Below are positions 17,571 through 26,564 of a stretch of DNA of 64,000 bases, piece by piece. Source of the stretch: Fictibacillus halophilus. Its GTDB lineage: Bacteria > Bacillota > Bacilli > Bacillales > Fictibacillaceae. The notes below the pieces were generated by a model. That model was given only the letters and a program-made list of their open reading frames with translations. It did not search any database and was not told where the DNA came from. Position numbers and translations under genes: made by a program. Numbering within the stretch: the stretch's first letter is position 1; each line of letters starts with the position of its first letter. The stretch covers positions 1,922,001-1,986,000 of the forward strand of contig NZ_JAEACF010000001.1 of assembly GCF_016401385.1 (NCBI RefSeq). The letters run 5' to 3'.

Positions 17571-18910
17571 GCTAATCCCTCCAATACATTTGCAAGCTGA
17601 TCGATCTCTTCTTTTGTTCTCATTTCCGTAACCGCTAAAAGCATATGGTTCTTAAGTTCTGAATACGAAAGACCTAAATCATATCCACCGATGATGCCAG
17701 ATTCTAATAGTTTGGCGTTCACTTCTTTAGCTGTACACTTTAACTCGATAACAAACTCGTTAAAGAAAGGTCCAGTGAACGCTGTCTTGAATCCTTTTTC
17801 CTCAAGAACTTTTTTTGCATAATGAGCTTTTTGTATATTTTGGTGTGCTACTTCCTTCACACCTTGTTTTCCAAGTGCCGTCATGGCAATTGAAGCTGCA
17901 AGTGCGTTAAGCGCTTGGTTCGAACAGATGTTACTCGTCGCTTTATCACGTCTGATATGCTGTTCTCTTGCTTGAAGGGTAAGAACGAATCCGCGCTTCC
18001 CGTCTTCATCAACCGTTTGACCGACCAAGCGGCCAGGAACTTTACGCATCAATTTGGTTGTTACTGCAAAATATCCACAGTGTGGTCCGCCAAAACCTTG
18101 TGCGATCCCGAACGGCTGTGCATCACCAACTACGATATCCGCACCGAATTTACCAGGAGGAGTCAGTGCGCCGAGTGCTAAAGGATTGGAAGAAACTACG
18201 AACATTCCTTTAGCACTATGCACGATTTCTTCTATTTCTTTTAAAGGTTCGATCTGACCGAAGAAGTTAGGATATTGAACGATCACACATGCTGTTTGTT
18301 CATCAACTTCGGCACGCAATGCATTTAATGAAGTAACACCATCTTCTGTATCCACTTCTACCACTTCAAGATGCTGGCCTTTTGCATAAGTGTGCAAAAC
18401 GGCACGTGATTCTGGATGTACGGATTTTGATACAACAATTTTCTTTCTACGTGTTTGAGCTGCTGATAATAAACCAGCCTCCGCAAGTGAAGTTCCACCA
18501 TCGTACATAGAAGAGTTGGCAACATCCATACCTGTTAGTTCACAGATCATCGTTTGAAACTCAAAGATCGCTTGAAGTTCACCTTGAGAGATCTCAGGCT
18601 GATATGGTGTATATGCTGTATAGAACTCCGAACGAAGAAGCATGTGGTTTACGATTGATGGTGTGTAATGATCATATACACCAGCGCCTAAGAACGAAGC
18701 ATGATCTTTTGTATTTTTGTTTAATGCTGCCAAGCGGCTCATCTCTTTAACTAGTTGAGGTTCTGACAAAGCTTCCTCGATTTGTAAGCGTCCTTTAAAC
18801 CGAACTTCTTCGGGAATATCCTGAAAAAGATCTTCTGTCGTTTCGATTCCAATCGTTTCAAGCATTTCCTTTTTGTCTTGAGCAGTCATCGGTAAATAGC
18901 GGAACGTCAT
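17546..18910 (-). CDS. gcvPA: Glycine dehydrogenase (decarboxylating) subunit 1
   Basis: 454 residues, the P1 half of glycine decarboxylase. It shows [10 protein letters not shown], the [14 protein letters not shown] segment and the [12 protein letters not shown] region typical of the subunit. It lacks the PLP lysine, which is in GcvPB; the active site forms at the interface. GGGGGAG lies before the ATG. It follows gcvT by 21 nt and overlaps gcvPB. Confidence 0.98.
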   Translation of the reverse strand: MTFRYLPMTAQDKKEMLETIGIETTEDLFQDIPEEVRFKGRLQIEEALSEPQLVKEMSRLAALNKNTKDHASFLGAGVYDHYTPSIVNHMLLRSEFYTAYTPYQPEISQGELQAIFEFQTMICELTGMDVANSSMYDGGTSLAEAGLLSAAQTRRKKIVVSKSVHPESRAVLHTYAKGQHLEVVEVDTEDGVTSLNALRAEVDEQTACVIVQYPNFFGQIEPLKEIEEIVHSAKGMFVVSSNPLALGALTPPGKFGADIVVGDAQPFGIAQGFGGPHCGYFAVTTKLMRKVPGRLVGQTVDEDGKRGFVLTLQAREQHIRRDKATSNICSNQALNALAASIAMTALGKQGVKEVAHQNIQKAHYAKKVLEEKGFKTAFTGPFFNEFVIELKCTAKEVNAKLLESGIIGGYDLGLSYSELKNHMLLAVTEMRTKEEIDQLANVLEGLACVQNISH

Positions 18911-18931
18911 GGTTTCTCCCCCTTAAATATC

Positions 18932-20032
18932 TTATTTTCCTCGTTTATAAAATGGTGAAGCGACTACTTTTGCTTTTAAACGTTTTTGACGAATTTGTAC
19001 TTCGACCTCTGTTCCAAGCTCCGTGAAATCCTTTTCAAGTAGAGCAAGTCCTAGGTTCTTCTTCAATGTTGGCGATTGTGTTCCTGTTGTAACTTCTCCG
19101 ATCTTCACATCACCTTTAAATACCTCGTAATGTGATCGAGGAATTCCTTTATCGATCATTTCGATACCAACTAGCTTACGAGGTGCACCGTTCTTCTTTT
19201 GATCTGCTAGAATTTCTTTTCCAATAAAATCTGCTTCTTTATCTGTTTTTACAGCGAATCCGATACCTGCTTCTATCGGGGTAATTTCTTTTGTGAGTTC
19301 TTGACCGTATAGAGCAAGCTTCGCTTCAAAACGCAAAGTATCACGCGCCCCAAGTCCTGCAGGAAGCAATCCATCTTCATGACCCGCTTCAAGAACCGAT
19401 CTCCACAGTTTTTCTGCATGTTCAGTTTTCAAATAAATCTCAAACCCATCTTCTCCTGTGTAGCCTGTTCGAGAAACAAGAGCAGATATTCCAGCTAGTG
19501 AAACATCTTCTTTAAAACGGAAGAATCCGATCTCAGAAAGATTGGTATCCGTAAGTTTTTGTAAAATCTCTTCTGCTTTAGGTCCTTGAATAGCAAGCTG
19601 CGCATATTCAGGAGATACATTCACAAGTTCTACACCTTCAGGCTTCTTGCTCATAAGCCATTCAAAATCTTTTTCAATATTTGAGGCATTCACAACGAGT
19701 AAGTAATCGTTTTCATCTCTTTTATAGATTAAAAGGTCATCTACTGTACCACCGTTTTCATAGCACATAGCCGTATATTGCGCTTGGCCGTTTTGAAGTT
19801 TCGAAACATCATTGGTCATTGTATATTGCAAGAACGATAGGGCATTAGGTCCTCGAACATCAAATTCTCCCATGTGAGATACATCGAATAAACCGGCTTT
19901 CGTTCTAACCGCTTCGTGTTCCTCTTTAATACTTGAGAACTGAACAGGCAACTCCCAACCACCAAAATCAATTACTTTTCCACCGTGTTCTTTATATGTC
20001 TCAAATAACGGTGTTCGTAACAATGTAGCCAT
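18932..20032 (-). CDS. gcvT: Glycine cleavage system T protein (aminomethyltransferase)
   Basis: 366 residues. The N-terminus [25 protein letters not shown] and [15 protein letters not shown] mark the folate-binding core; [14 protein letters not shown] and [11 protein letters not shown] complete the signature. It transfers the one-carbon unit from aminomethyl-lipoyl-GcvH to tetrahydrofolate. The ATG at 20032 has GGAGG 7 nt upstream; the open frame upstream is riboswitch RNA, not protein. gcvH is not in this window. Confidence 0.98.
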   Translation of the reverse strand: MATLLRTPLFETYKEHGGKVIDFGGWELPVQFSSIKEEHEAVRTKAGLFDVSHMGEFDVRGPNALSFLQYTMTNDVSKLQNGQAQYTAMCYENGGTVDDLLIYKRDENDYLLVVNASNIEKDFEWLMSKKPEGVELVNVSPEYAQLAIQGPKAEEILQKLTDTNLSEIGFFRFKEDVSLAGISALVSRTGYTGEDGFEIYLKTEHAEKLWRSVLEAGHEDGLLPAGLGARDTLRFEAKLALYGQELTKEITPIEAGIGFAVKTDKEADFIGKEILADQKKNGAPRKLVGIEMIDKGIPRSHYEVFKGDVKIGEVTTGTQSPTLKKNLGLALLEKDFTELGTEVEVQIRQKRLKAKVVASPFYKRGK

Positions 20033-20082
20033 GTGAATTCCTCCTTTTTCATACTTAAAAATTTTCGGACTTTTCTGGACAA

Positions 20083-20288
20083 AAAAAGGACAGAAAGACC
20101 CCTTATAAATGGGATCCTCTGTCCTGCAACCTGTAAGTTTCTCAAGTAAATATCCTTGAGTTTCTTCGTTGGTGGCTTTCATCTATTAAAAAAGCACTCT
20201 CCAGAGATGCGTCTAGCAAGAGTCTTTTTGCCTGAGAGTTTCACAATTGTTTGCTCCTTCGGCGCCGCTAACGCAGTCTCTCCTCTTA
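20083..20288 (-). ncRNA. Tandem glycine riboswitch with terminator before gcvT
   Basis: On the minus strand the first aptamer has GAGGAGAGACTGCG, GCCGAAGGAGCAA and ACTCTCAGGCAAAAAGAC. The second has CCACCAACGAAGAAAC, a P3 hairpin and GAAACTTACAGG...AGGACAGAGG. The 3' end AGGACAGA can pair with TCTGTCCT followed by seven T, an intrinsic terminator (about 20083-20127). Glycine binding should prevent termination and turn the operon on, as in B. subtilis. The adjoining 120 nt toward yqhH hold the divergent promoters. Confidence 0.95.
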
Positions 20289-20412
20289 CTTTCATTCGCG
20301 AGTATGTTATTGTCCAAGGTCGCACATACTATTACTATGTTTACTACATTATTATCCTATCATTTTTACAAAAGGAATGGCAACGAACTTTTTTAAAGAA
20401 AGGAAATCCGTT

Positions 20413-22110
20413 ATGAAAATCGACGTTCAGTTTCAGCGAGAATGGCATGATGACTTTTTAAAGCGTGTGGAAGAAGATGGACCTTGGGCCAATTGGGAAT
20501 TATATAACTTAGCTCTTGAAGCCGAACACCACTTAGCAATTCCTGATTTCCTCGGTCTTCAAGCTCCAGATCATCTCCCACAGATGACTTTTTTGCCTCA
20601 TCAGCTGGACGTTGCGACTACCGTTATTGAACAGATGAACGGAAAAGCAATCTTGGCAGATGAAGTAGGATTAGGAAAAACGATAGAAGCAGGTTTGATT
20701 CTAAAAGAGTACATGATACGCCGACTCGCTAAGAAAATTTTGATCCTCGTTCCTGCATCACTCGTTATTCAATGGACGAACGAGCTGAATCAAAAGTTCT
20801 TTATTCCTGCAATTGCTCAGAAAAAGGCATATGTATGGGAACAATGCGATGTAGTCGTATCCTCTATTGATACGGCAAAACGAGCCCCGCACCGCGACAT
20901 CGTTCTTAATCAAGACTATGATCTTGTTATCATCGATGAGGCACATAAGTTAAAGAACAAGAAAACGAAAAACTATGAATTTGTACAGTTATTAAAAAAG
21001 AAGTTCTGTTTACTATTAACAGCTACTCCGGTACAAAACAGAGTTGAGGAGATTTTTAATCTTGTATCTCTATTAAAGCCTGGCCATTTAGGAAATCGAG
21101 AAAACTTTGACAAAGATTATAAAGAAGATAAGTATTCACTAAAAAATGAAGAAAAGCTGAAGCAGCTCGTAAATAAGGTGATGGTTCGTAATCGACGAGA
21201 AGAGACTGGTCTAAAATGGCCGAAGCGTCTTGTTCAAACCATTCCTATTACATTATCAAAAACAGAACGTGATCTATACGATGAAATCTCTCAACTAAAA
21301 AAAGACTCTTACTTTGACCGAAGTAAATTTTCTATCGTAACCCTGCAGCGAGAAGCATGCAGTTCGCGTGAAGCCGTTTTTCTAACATTAAAAAATATGC
21401 TTCAAAAAGATGTATCAAACTCTTTAATGGAACAACGAGTCTTAGCGTTGATGAAGAAAATTGAACTCGTCGATCAAAACTCTAAAGCTCTAAAAGCGTT
21501 AGAGCTGATTCAATCGATTGATTCCAAGGTCATCATTTTTACAGAATACCGTGGTACTCAATTGTATCTGCAATGGTTTTTACAGCAGCACGGCATCTCT
21601 TCTGTACCGTTTAGAGGCGGGTTTAAGCGAAGCAAAAAGGACTGGATGACTCACCTCTTTAGAACACGAGCTCAAGTGTTGATCGCAACAGAAGCCGGTG
21701 GTGAAGGAATAAACCTGCAGTTCTGTCAGCATATCATCAATTATGATCTGCCATGGAACCCGATGAGGATCGAGCAGCGGATCGGACGTATCCATCGTAT
21801 CGGTCAGCAAGGTGACGTTCATATCTATAACTTCGCTACTCAGAATACGATTGAAGAGCACATCTTAAACTTGCTGTACAATAAGATCAATCTGTTTGAG
21901 AGTGTTATTGGAGAACTCGATGAAATCTTAACGAAATTTGAAATCAAGAACATAGAACGCCATATTGCAGATATCATGAATACGTCTGAAAGTGAAGGTG
22001 AGATCCGAGTAAAGATGGATAACCTTGCTTCCTTGATCAACCTTGATGGCGGGATCAAGCAGAAAGGATGGGAAGAGCATGCAGCAGCACGAGATACATC
22101 GCTTTCTTGA
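20413..22110 (+). CDS. yqhH: SNF2-family DEAD/DEAH helicase (YqhH-like)
   Basis: 565 residues. SF2/SNF2 motifs in order: Q-like LPHQLDVA, Walker A ILADEVGLGKTIEAG, Walker B IIDEAHKLKN, motif III LLTATPVQNR, motif V ATEAGGEGINLQFC and motif VI RIEQRIGRIHRIGQ. It is a nucleic-acid translocase or remodelling ATPase related to RapA/HepA, with unknown target. AAAGGAAA precedes the ATG at 20413. It is divergent from the gcv operon and overlaps yqhG by 32 nt. Confidence 0.93.
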   Translation: MKIDVQFQREWHDDFLKRVEEDGPWANWELYNLALEAEHHLAIPDFLGLQAPDHLPQMTFLPHQLDVATTVIEQMNGKAILADEVGLGKTIEAGLILKEYMIRRLAKKILILVPASLVIQWTNELNQKFFIPAIAQKKAYVWEQCDVVVSSIDTAKRAPHRDIVLNQDYDLVIIDEAHKLKNKKTKNYEFVQLLKKKFCLLLTATPVQNRVEEIFNLVSLLKPGHLGNRENFDKDYKEDKYSLKNEEKLKQLVNKVMVRNRREETGLKWPKRLVQTIPITLSKTERDLYDEISQLKKDSYFDRSKFSIVTLQREACSSREAVFLTLKNMLQKDVSNSLMEQRVLALMKKIELVDQNSKALKALELIQSIDSKVIIFTEYRGTQLYLQWFLQQHGISSVPFRGGFKRSKKDWMTHLFRTRAQVLIATEAGGEGINLQFCQHIINYDLPWNPMRIEQRIGRIHRIGQQGDVHIYNFATQNTIEEHILNLLYNKINLFESVIGELDEILTKFEIKNIERHIADIMNTSESEGEIRVKMDNLASLINLDGGIKQKGWEEHAAARDTSLS

Positions 22111-22855
22111 GCGATATTTTGATGCAAACGAATGTAGGATTCAAGAGAAAAACTTTAGTTATATGAAGGTTCAACTGACCACTGAACTCGATAAAGTTTT
22201 AATGAACCGTCCGTTCTACTGGCATTATCTCGAAAAAACGGGAGGTACCCCGAATCCGATGACGTTAACTTTAGTAACGGGTCAACAGCAAGCTCCTGAT
22301 GGAAAAGGTGAGTTTATCCACTTTGGTTCACCGAGACTTCATCAGATCTTTGGGTCGACTAAGAAGCTCGCCTCTTTCATTCGGCTGTATGAATCTGTTC
22401 CTCAGCAAGGAGCACAGGTACCACTGCAACCTTGGTTATGTTTGAACGTTAAAGTTACGTTTCAGTGTGATCAAAAGAAAGATCAGGTTCTCTCATACGG
22501 CATTCAACTAATAAACGGAACGATAGAAGATCAATTTCATCAACGCCTTCAAAAAATGCTGTTAACGAAGAGGATCCCAGATTTTTGTTATACGCTCTCT
22601 CCTTTTATTAAGCCTCAGAGTGCGATAAAAAGATTGGAAAATAAAATTCAGGAAGTCATTGAGGCAGATGATCACACGTGGGCCGAAGATGCTAAAAAAA
22701 GATGGAATGAAGATCTCGAACTATTAGAGAGTTTTTATGAGGATTCTTTAACGAAACCAGAAGCCTATCACATAGAAAAAGAAGCACTTCGTACCCAATA
22801 TGAGCCACAGATTATCGTAGAGATCATAAATGGCGGACTTTTCTATCTTGCCTAA
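22079..22855 (+). CDS. yqhG: YqhG-like conserved protein
   Basis: 258 residues (MQQHEIHRFLERYFDANECRI...). It has no membrane helix or signal peptide and no enzymatic motif that I recognise. It always accompanies the YqhH helicase in Bacillus and here overlaps its 3' end by 32 nt, so a partner role is likely (inference). The start at 22079 has GGGAAG nearby and matches the family N-terminus; an ATG twelve codons earlier lies deeper inside yqhH. Confidence 0.88.
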   Translation: MQQHEIHRFLERYFDANECRIQEKNFSYMKVQLTTELDKVLMNRPFYWHYLEKTGGTPNPMTLTLVTGQQQAPDGKGEFIHFGSPRLHQIFGSTKKLASFIRLYESVPQQGAQVPLQPWLCLNVKVTFQCDQKKDQVLSYGIQLINGTIEDQFHQRLQKMLLTKRIPDFCYTLSPFIKPQSAIKRLENKIQEVIEADDHTWAEDAKKRWNEDLELLESFYEDSLTKPEAYHIEKEALRTQYEPQIIVEIINGGLFYLA

Positions 22856-22860
22856 TAAAT

Positions 22861-22897
22861 AAGAGCCGGGAACTGTATCCCGGCTCTTCCTTTTTCC
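22861..22897. terminator. Terminator between yqhG and yqzE
   Basis: AAGAGCCGGGA / TCCCGGCTCTT hairpin with T-rich sequence on the plus side. The plus-strand yqhG transcript ends here and the opposing comG transcript may also stop. Confidence 0.85.
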
Positions 22898-22900
22898 AGC

Positions 22901-23089
22901 CTACTTCTTTCTCTTTCTACGGAACACGAGACCAAGTCCCATTGGCACAACACCAAAAAGATAAGTAAGTAAAGGCTCCCGCTCATTCTTTTTTGTGATA
23001 CGCCTTTCCTTTCTTACTGATTGTGGTTCATCCAAATATTTAACGACTCTCTGAGTAAGAAACTTGATAACGTCTGATCCTGCAGCCAT
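22901..23089 (-). CDS. yqzE: YqzE-like small protein at the end of comG
   Basis: 62 residues. The start is ATG at 23089 with GGGAG 8 nt upstream. Features: SDVIKFLTQRVVKYLDEPQ, a basic middle, a short hydrophobic segment (LLTYLFGVVPMGLGLVF) and a tail RRKRKK. It resembles YqzE, which ends the comG operon in B. subtilis. The role in competence is unclear; it could sit at the membrane with the pseudopilus. Confidence 0.75.
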   Translation of the reverse strand: MAAGSDVIKFLTQRVVKYLDEPQSVRKERRITKKNEREPLLTYLFGVVPMGLGLVFRRKRKK

Positions 23090-23135
23090 TGGCAAAACTC
23101 CCTTATAGAAGCACTCATTGATTAGTTTTGGCCAA

Positions 23136-23654
23136 TTAACGTAGGTTTAAACGGCTTAATTTTTCTAAAATGTGGGCGCATACTTCTTCAGTCGTAAATT
23201 GGTCTGTGACGATCTCAATATCACTTTTTTCATAATGTGAACTTCTCTCGTTAAAGAGTTTCTGTACCTCTTCTTTTGAAGAAGTTAATAGAATAGGTCT
23301 CTTGTTTCTCTCTTCTTCTTTCATCAGCCTTTCCCAAAGAACTGGAAAACTCGTCTTTAGATAGATGACAATCCCATTGTTCTTCATGTACGTTAGGTTC
23401 TCTTCTCTTACGACCGCACCGCCTCCCGTCATAACAACAGCATGTTGTACAGGCAGCTGACGAATGGCAAGAGACTCGTAATTACGAAAAGCCTCTTCCC
23501 CTTCGTTTTTAAATATTTCTTTTATCGTTTGTCCGCGATCTTTTTCAACTGTTGAATCAACATCATAAGGAGGAACTTCTAGACGTTTTGAAAGCTCTCT
23601 TCCTACAGATGTTTTTCCACAACCCATGAAACCGACTAAATATATGGTGTTCAA
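23136..23654 (-). CDS. aroK: Shikimate kinase
   Basis: 172 residues. P-loop GFMGCGKTSVGREL, the DVDSTVEKDRGQTI substrate region, FRNYESLA and MTGGGAVVREEN (shikimate-binding GGG), and lid RNKRPILL. It phosphorylates shikimate at O3. The likely start is TTG at 23654 because GGAGGG lies 6 nt upstream; a slightly earlier ATG overlaps that ribosome site. It is inserted between comGG and yqzE, co-oriented, with no terminator before it, so it is probably partly transcribed with comG. Confidence 0.93.
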   Translation of the reverse strand: MNTIYLVGFMGCGKTSVGRELSKRLEVPPYDVDSTVEKDRGQTIKEIFKNEGEEAFRNYESLAIRQLPVQHAVVMTGGGAVVREENLTYMKNNGIVIYLKTSFPVLWERLMKEEERNKRPILLTSSKEEVQKLFNERSSHYEKSDIEIVTDQFTTEEVCAHILEKLSRLNLR

Positions 23655-23656
23655 AT

Positions 23657-24031
23657 TTAACCCTCCACCCATTTTGTAACGCTTTTCTGGGTAACATTAT
23701 AATACACTTTTACCCTTTTTGTAGACTGCCGCGAGGTAACAGCTTCAATCATGAACATTACTTCATCAACAGATGTTTGCGTAACCAACACCTTTAGTTG
23801 TCCCTCGTTAACGTTAAGTATACGTTCTGATGGATAAACTGCAAGATTCTCTACCCATATAACAGCTCGATCAACACCTTGCTGGATAAGTCGAACTTGT
23901 CTGAGTTGCTCTTCTTGCATGTATACAAAACGCCGTTCTGAAGCTACTTTTTCTGTTAGAAAACTAAAGAAAATTAAGACGATAAAGCAAAGAGTTAGGA
24001 TTAAAGGATAAACCATTCCTCTCTCATTCAT
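23657..24031 (-). CDS. comGG: Competence pseudopilin-like protein ComGG
   Basis: 124 residues. A single N-terminal hydrophobic segment (GMVYPLILTLCFIVLIFFSFL) is preceded by a short charged leader MNER, then a polar domain. It lacks the Glu5 and clear K-G-F cleavage site of classical prepilins, as known for ComGG. It is last of the pilin genes and overlaps comGF by 8 nt. GGAGAATGG precedes the ATG at 24031. It should help prime or cap the DNA-uptake pseudopilus. Confidence 0.85.
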   Translation of the reverse strand: MNERGMVYPLILTLCFIVLIFFSFLTEKVASERRFVYMQEEQLRQVRLIQQGVDRAVIWVENLAVYPSERILNVNEGQLKVLVTQTSVDEVMFMIEAVTSRQSTKRVKVYYNVTQKSVTKWVEG

Positions 24032-24521
24032 GACCCATTCTCCTAAAACCACGACGAGCCTCGTTTCCTTCCTTATCCGTCAGCGTAACGTTAACAAAAC
24101 TATCCTGAATTTCTTCTACTTTCATCTCTTGAATATTTTGAACCCATACTTCGTGACCCAACCCATCCACTTGTTTTCGTATAAGAGAATGATAACGTGT
24201 AAAACTGATCACTTCACCGGTTGATAAAGTAATAAACAACGCGTTGTTCTTTACCTCAACAGCCGCTGCTTCTCTTATTTCTTTTCCAATCATTGAAAAA
24301 AACAGAGCTGTTTCCTCAGACTGAATAGATTGTGGTTGTTTTTGTAAATGTGTTAACAACAGTGTGATCATAAAAGCAGTTACGATCAATACGCCTAGAG
24401 CGATCATCGATTCTACAAGCGTATAGCCGTTTTTGTTTGCGGTAATTCTAGAATGAACTCGCACATGTTGTATACTCTTTTTGGTTAGAACCTCTGAACG
24501 AAATACAAGTTTCGTATTCAT
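24024..24521 (-). CDS. comGF: Competence minor pseudopilin ComGF
   Basis: Prepilin motif ANKNG-YTLVESMIALGVLIV followed by a globular domain ending GFRRMGHE. From ATG 24521 (AAAGGTG upstream) the protein has 165 residues and a leader of about 32, longer than usual; a GTG at 24461 would give a normal short leader and a 145-residue protein. 'HSLIRKQVDGLGHEVW' matches the conserved ComGF segment. A minor component of the comG pseudopilus processed by ComC. Confidence 0.88.
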   Translation of the reverse strand: MNTKLVFRSEVLTKKSIQHVRVHSRITANKNGYTLVESMIALGVLIVTAFMITLLLTHLQKQPQSIQSEETALFFSMIGKEIREAAAVEVKNNALFITLSTGEVISFTRYHSLIRKQVDGLGHEVWVQNIQEMKVEEIQDSFVNVTLTDKEGNEARRGFRRMGHE

Positions 24522-24780
24522 CCGTCACACCTTTTCGTGTTTTTAGCTTATATACTATTCCATCATCTATCCACTCACGCTCATCTGTTACAAGCGTCGT
24601 CACACTTCTTGAGGCAGCTGCATGATCCGCTTCTGTCATCGCATATAGCAGTTGCTCTGAGGTTTTTTGTTCTTGATACGAGGTATTGATGAAAGGCAAA
24701 CATATCGAAAACACTACTGAAATCAACAGTACACTAAACAAAGCTTCAAGCAAAAGGTAGCCCTTATTGTTTCGCAACAT
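24448..24780 (-). CDS. comGE: Competence minor pseudopilin ComGE
   Basis: 110 residues with prepilin motif RNNKG-YLLLEALFSVLLISVVF. The C-terminal part has a Cys pair (YETCISF, YTTCASSF). It overlaps comGD by 17 nt and comGF by up to 74 nt, typical of the compact comG pilin block. Predicted minor pseudopilin in DNA uptake. Confidence 0.87.
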   Translation of the reverse strand: MLRNNKGYLLLEALFSVLLISVVFSICLPFINTSYQEQKTSEQLLYAMTEADHAAASRSVTTLVTDEREWIDDGIVYKLKTRKGVTDEYETCISFRGSNQKEYTTCASSF

Positions 24781-25222
24781 AAAATTTACCTTTACCTAAT
24801 TGAAAAACCATCTTATACGAAGCATTAGCAGAGTGAATATAGAACGTCCCTGCGCGACTGATATTTCCATTCTGGTTAAATTGAACAGATAATATCATCG
24901 AATGACTCTCAAACCAGATATGCTTTGGAAAGTGCTTTTTTACGGGTTCTTTACTGCCGTTTCCTCGCACTTCGTATTTATGCTTTTCATTATCGATCGA
25001 TAAGTTATAGGTTCGATTCTCATTAACTGCTCTTTGTTGCATGTGCACGATATCTTTTTGAAAAGTCCGGATAAAATATTCAGTCTCCCGATTTTTTCTA
25101 AAACTATCATAAGATGGGTACGCAACAGCACTAATTGTAGCAATGATCAAAAGAACGATCATCATCTCTATCAAACTAAAACCTAATTGACTTTTCTTTA
25201 TGTGCTCTGCTCCTCCGTTCAC
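24764..25222 (-). CDS. comGD: Competence minor pseudopilin ComGD
   Basis: 152 residues as read from GTG at 25222, with prepilin motif KSQLG-FSLIEMMIVLLIIATISAVAYP. The GTG shares bases with the comGC stop codon (GTGA) but has no good upstream ribosome site. GGAGGAG lies inside the first codons, correctly spaced only for an ATA codon at residue 8. The true start is therefore unsettled. Product should be a ComC-processed minor pseudopilin. Confidence 0.87.
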   Translation of the reverse strand: MNGGAEHIKKSQLGFSLIEMMIVLLIIATISAVAYPSYDSFRKNRETEYFIRTFQKDIVHMQQRAVNENRTYNLSIDNEKHKYEVRGNGSKEPVKKHFPKHIWFESHSMILSVQFNQNGNISRAGTFYIHSANASYKMVFQLGKGKFYVAKQ

Positions 25223-25521
25223 TCTTCACTGCTCACTGAAACGACTCCTTTACTATCGATTAGCAAAGGTTTTTTGTCTGGGCATGTTGCCGTATCAATA
25301 TATCCACCATCTTTCAGTTCTTCTATTGTAGGCAGTGTGTTTTTTTCTGCCTCATAGGCCCCAACTTGCCCTTGCACAAGATCAATGGTCGCTTCACAGC
25401 CTAACGATTTTACGAGACTGTTATTCTTTGTCATACTCGGTAGAGCGATAAGCATTAACACCGAAATAATTAAAAGCACGATCATCATCTCAATCAAAGT
25501 AAATCCTTTTTCATTTTTCAT
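25219..25521 (-). CDS. comGC: Major competence pseudopilin ComGC
   Basis: 100 residues with a textbook prepilin N-terminus MKNEKG-FTLIEMMIVLLIISVLMLIALP, including Glu5 after cleavage. Two Cys (LGCEAT, ATCPDK) fit the intramolecular disulfide of ComGC. AGGAGG sits 6 nt before the ATG at 25521. It forms the shaft of the transformation pseudopilus. Confidence 0.96.
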   Translation of the reverse strand: MKNEKGFTLIEMMIVLLIISVLMLIALPSMTKNNSLVKSLGCEATIDLVQGQVGAYEAEKNTLPTIEELKDGGYIDTATCPDKKPLLIDSKGVVSVSSEE

Positions 25522-25532
25522 ATTATTCCTCC

Positions 25533-26564
25533 TCATAACGCTTCCATGAGTGTAAACATAGGCAATAACATAGAGGCAAACATTAATAAGACAAATACAC
25601 CAATCCCTGCGAATAGAATGGGTTGTATCTTTTGCAGCGATGAGTAGATCTTTTCTTCCAACTCCTTAAAGATCCATTCGCCATAAGAAATCAATTCTCT
25701 GCCAAGTTCTCCATGAGCCAAACCAAAGCGAACAATCTCGGCTAATTCATTCGTAAAATATGGCTTTGCAAGCAATAGGTCAGTTAGTTCAGCTCCATTT
25801 AGGAGACCTTTTTGAAGCCTCTGACTTTCTTCCTTATAAAAACCTTTGTCTAAATGCTTCTCCATAACAAGAAGGGCATCTGAAACAGATAAACCACTTT
25901 GCAGCATCGACCCAAAATGAACACTAAAGAAATGTGTATTCATTAAAACAAGAAATTTTTTTAAGATTGGAATTCTCATGAGTAGGTCCATCTGAGTAGA
26001 AGGCTTAGCCCTCTTTCTCATAACAGTGATGACAATCCATAGAGTGATGCCTAAAGCGAGGAAACATGCTCCAAAGACTGGCATGATTCCTAAAAACGTA
26101 AGCATCCATGTAGTAAACAACGGGGTTTTGACTTCAAGTGATGAAAACAGGATTGAAAACTGAGGAAATAAGAATTGATAAAATACGATCGCGATCCATA
26201 CGGTAAGGAATAGCAGGAAGAGAGGATATCTAATCGATTTGTTCAAACGTGCACGCCAATCAGCTTTTTTCTTCATAAACGTTCCGTTCTCCATGAGACT
26301 TCTCGTCAAGTTGCCATTCGCACTGTTTATAGCTATAGAACTTACAATTTCTTTTGGCAAATGCAATGGCGAAAAGATATCGATAACAGGATTTCCAGAG
26401 ACAAGGATCTCAAGCATGTCATCAGCAACTTCTCGCCGTTTTTGCGGAAGCTGAGACTTGACGAGCTCAATGCTCTTGTTAATGGAATAGCCTTGATCTA
26501 ACAAAAAACCAAGCTTAAAAAGAAACGTCCCTTGAGAAGTCCGATTCCAGCCCCTTCTTATCAA
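25533..26564 (-). CDS. comGB: Competence membrane protein ComGB (GspF/PilC type)
   Basis: 343 residues with two repeated GspF domains, each with FLFKLGFLLDQGYSINKSIELV-like cytoplasmic helices, and three membrane segments (around LFLLFLTVWIAIVFYQFLF, FLGIMPVFGACFLALGITLW and the C-terminus). It anchors pseudopilus assembly with the ComGA ATPase. The start is TTG at 26564 with GGAGGAG 9 nt upstream, inside the 3' end of comGA (50-nt overlap). Confidence 0.95.
   Translation of the reverse strand: MIRRGWNRTSQGTFLFKLGFLLDQGYSINKSIELVKSQLPQKRREVADDMLEILVSGNPVIDIFSPLHLPKEIVSSIAINSANGNLTRSLMENGTFMKKKADWRARLNKSIRYPLFLLFLTVWIAIVFYQFLFPQFSILFSSLEVKTPLFTTWMLTFLGIMPVFGACFLALGITLWIVITVMRKRAKPSTQMDLLMRIPILKKFLVLMNTHFFSVHFGSMLQSGLSVSDALLVMEKHLDKGFYKEESQRLQKGLLNGAELTDLLLAKPYFTNELAEIVRFGLAHGELGRELISYGEWIFKELEEKIYSSLQKIQPILFAGIGVFVLLMFASMLLPMFTLMEAL

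Noticed and set aside
20033..20182. N-terminal extension of GcvT from ATG 20182
   Set aside because: This stretch is the second glycine aptamer and terminator; the conserved protein starts at 20032 with its own ribosome site.
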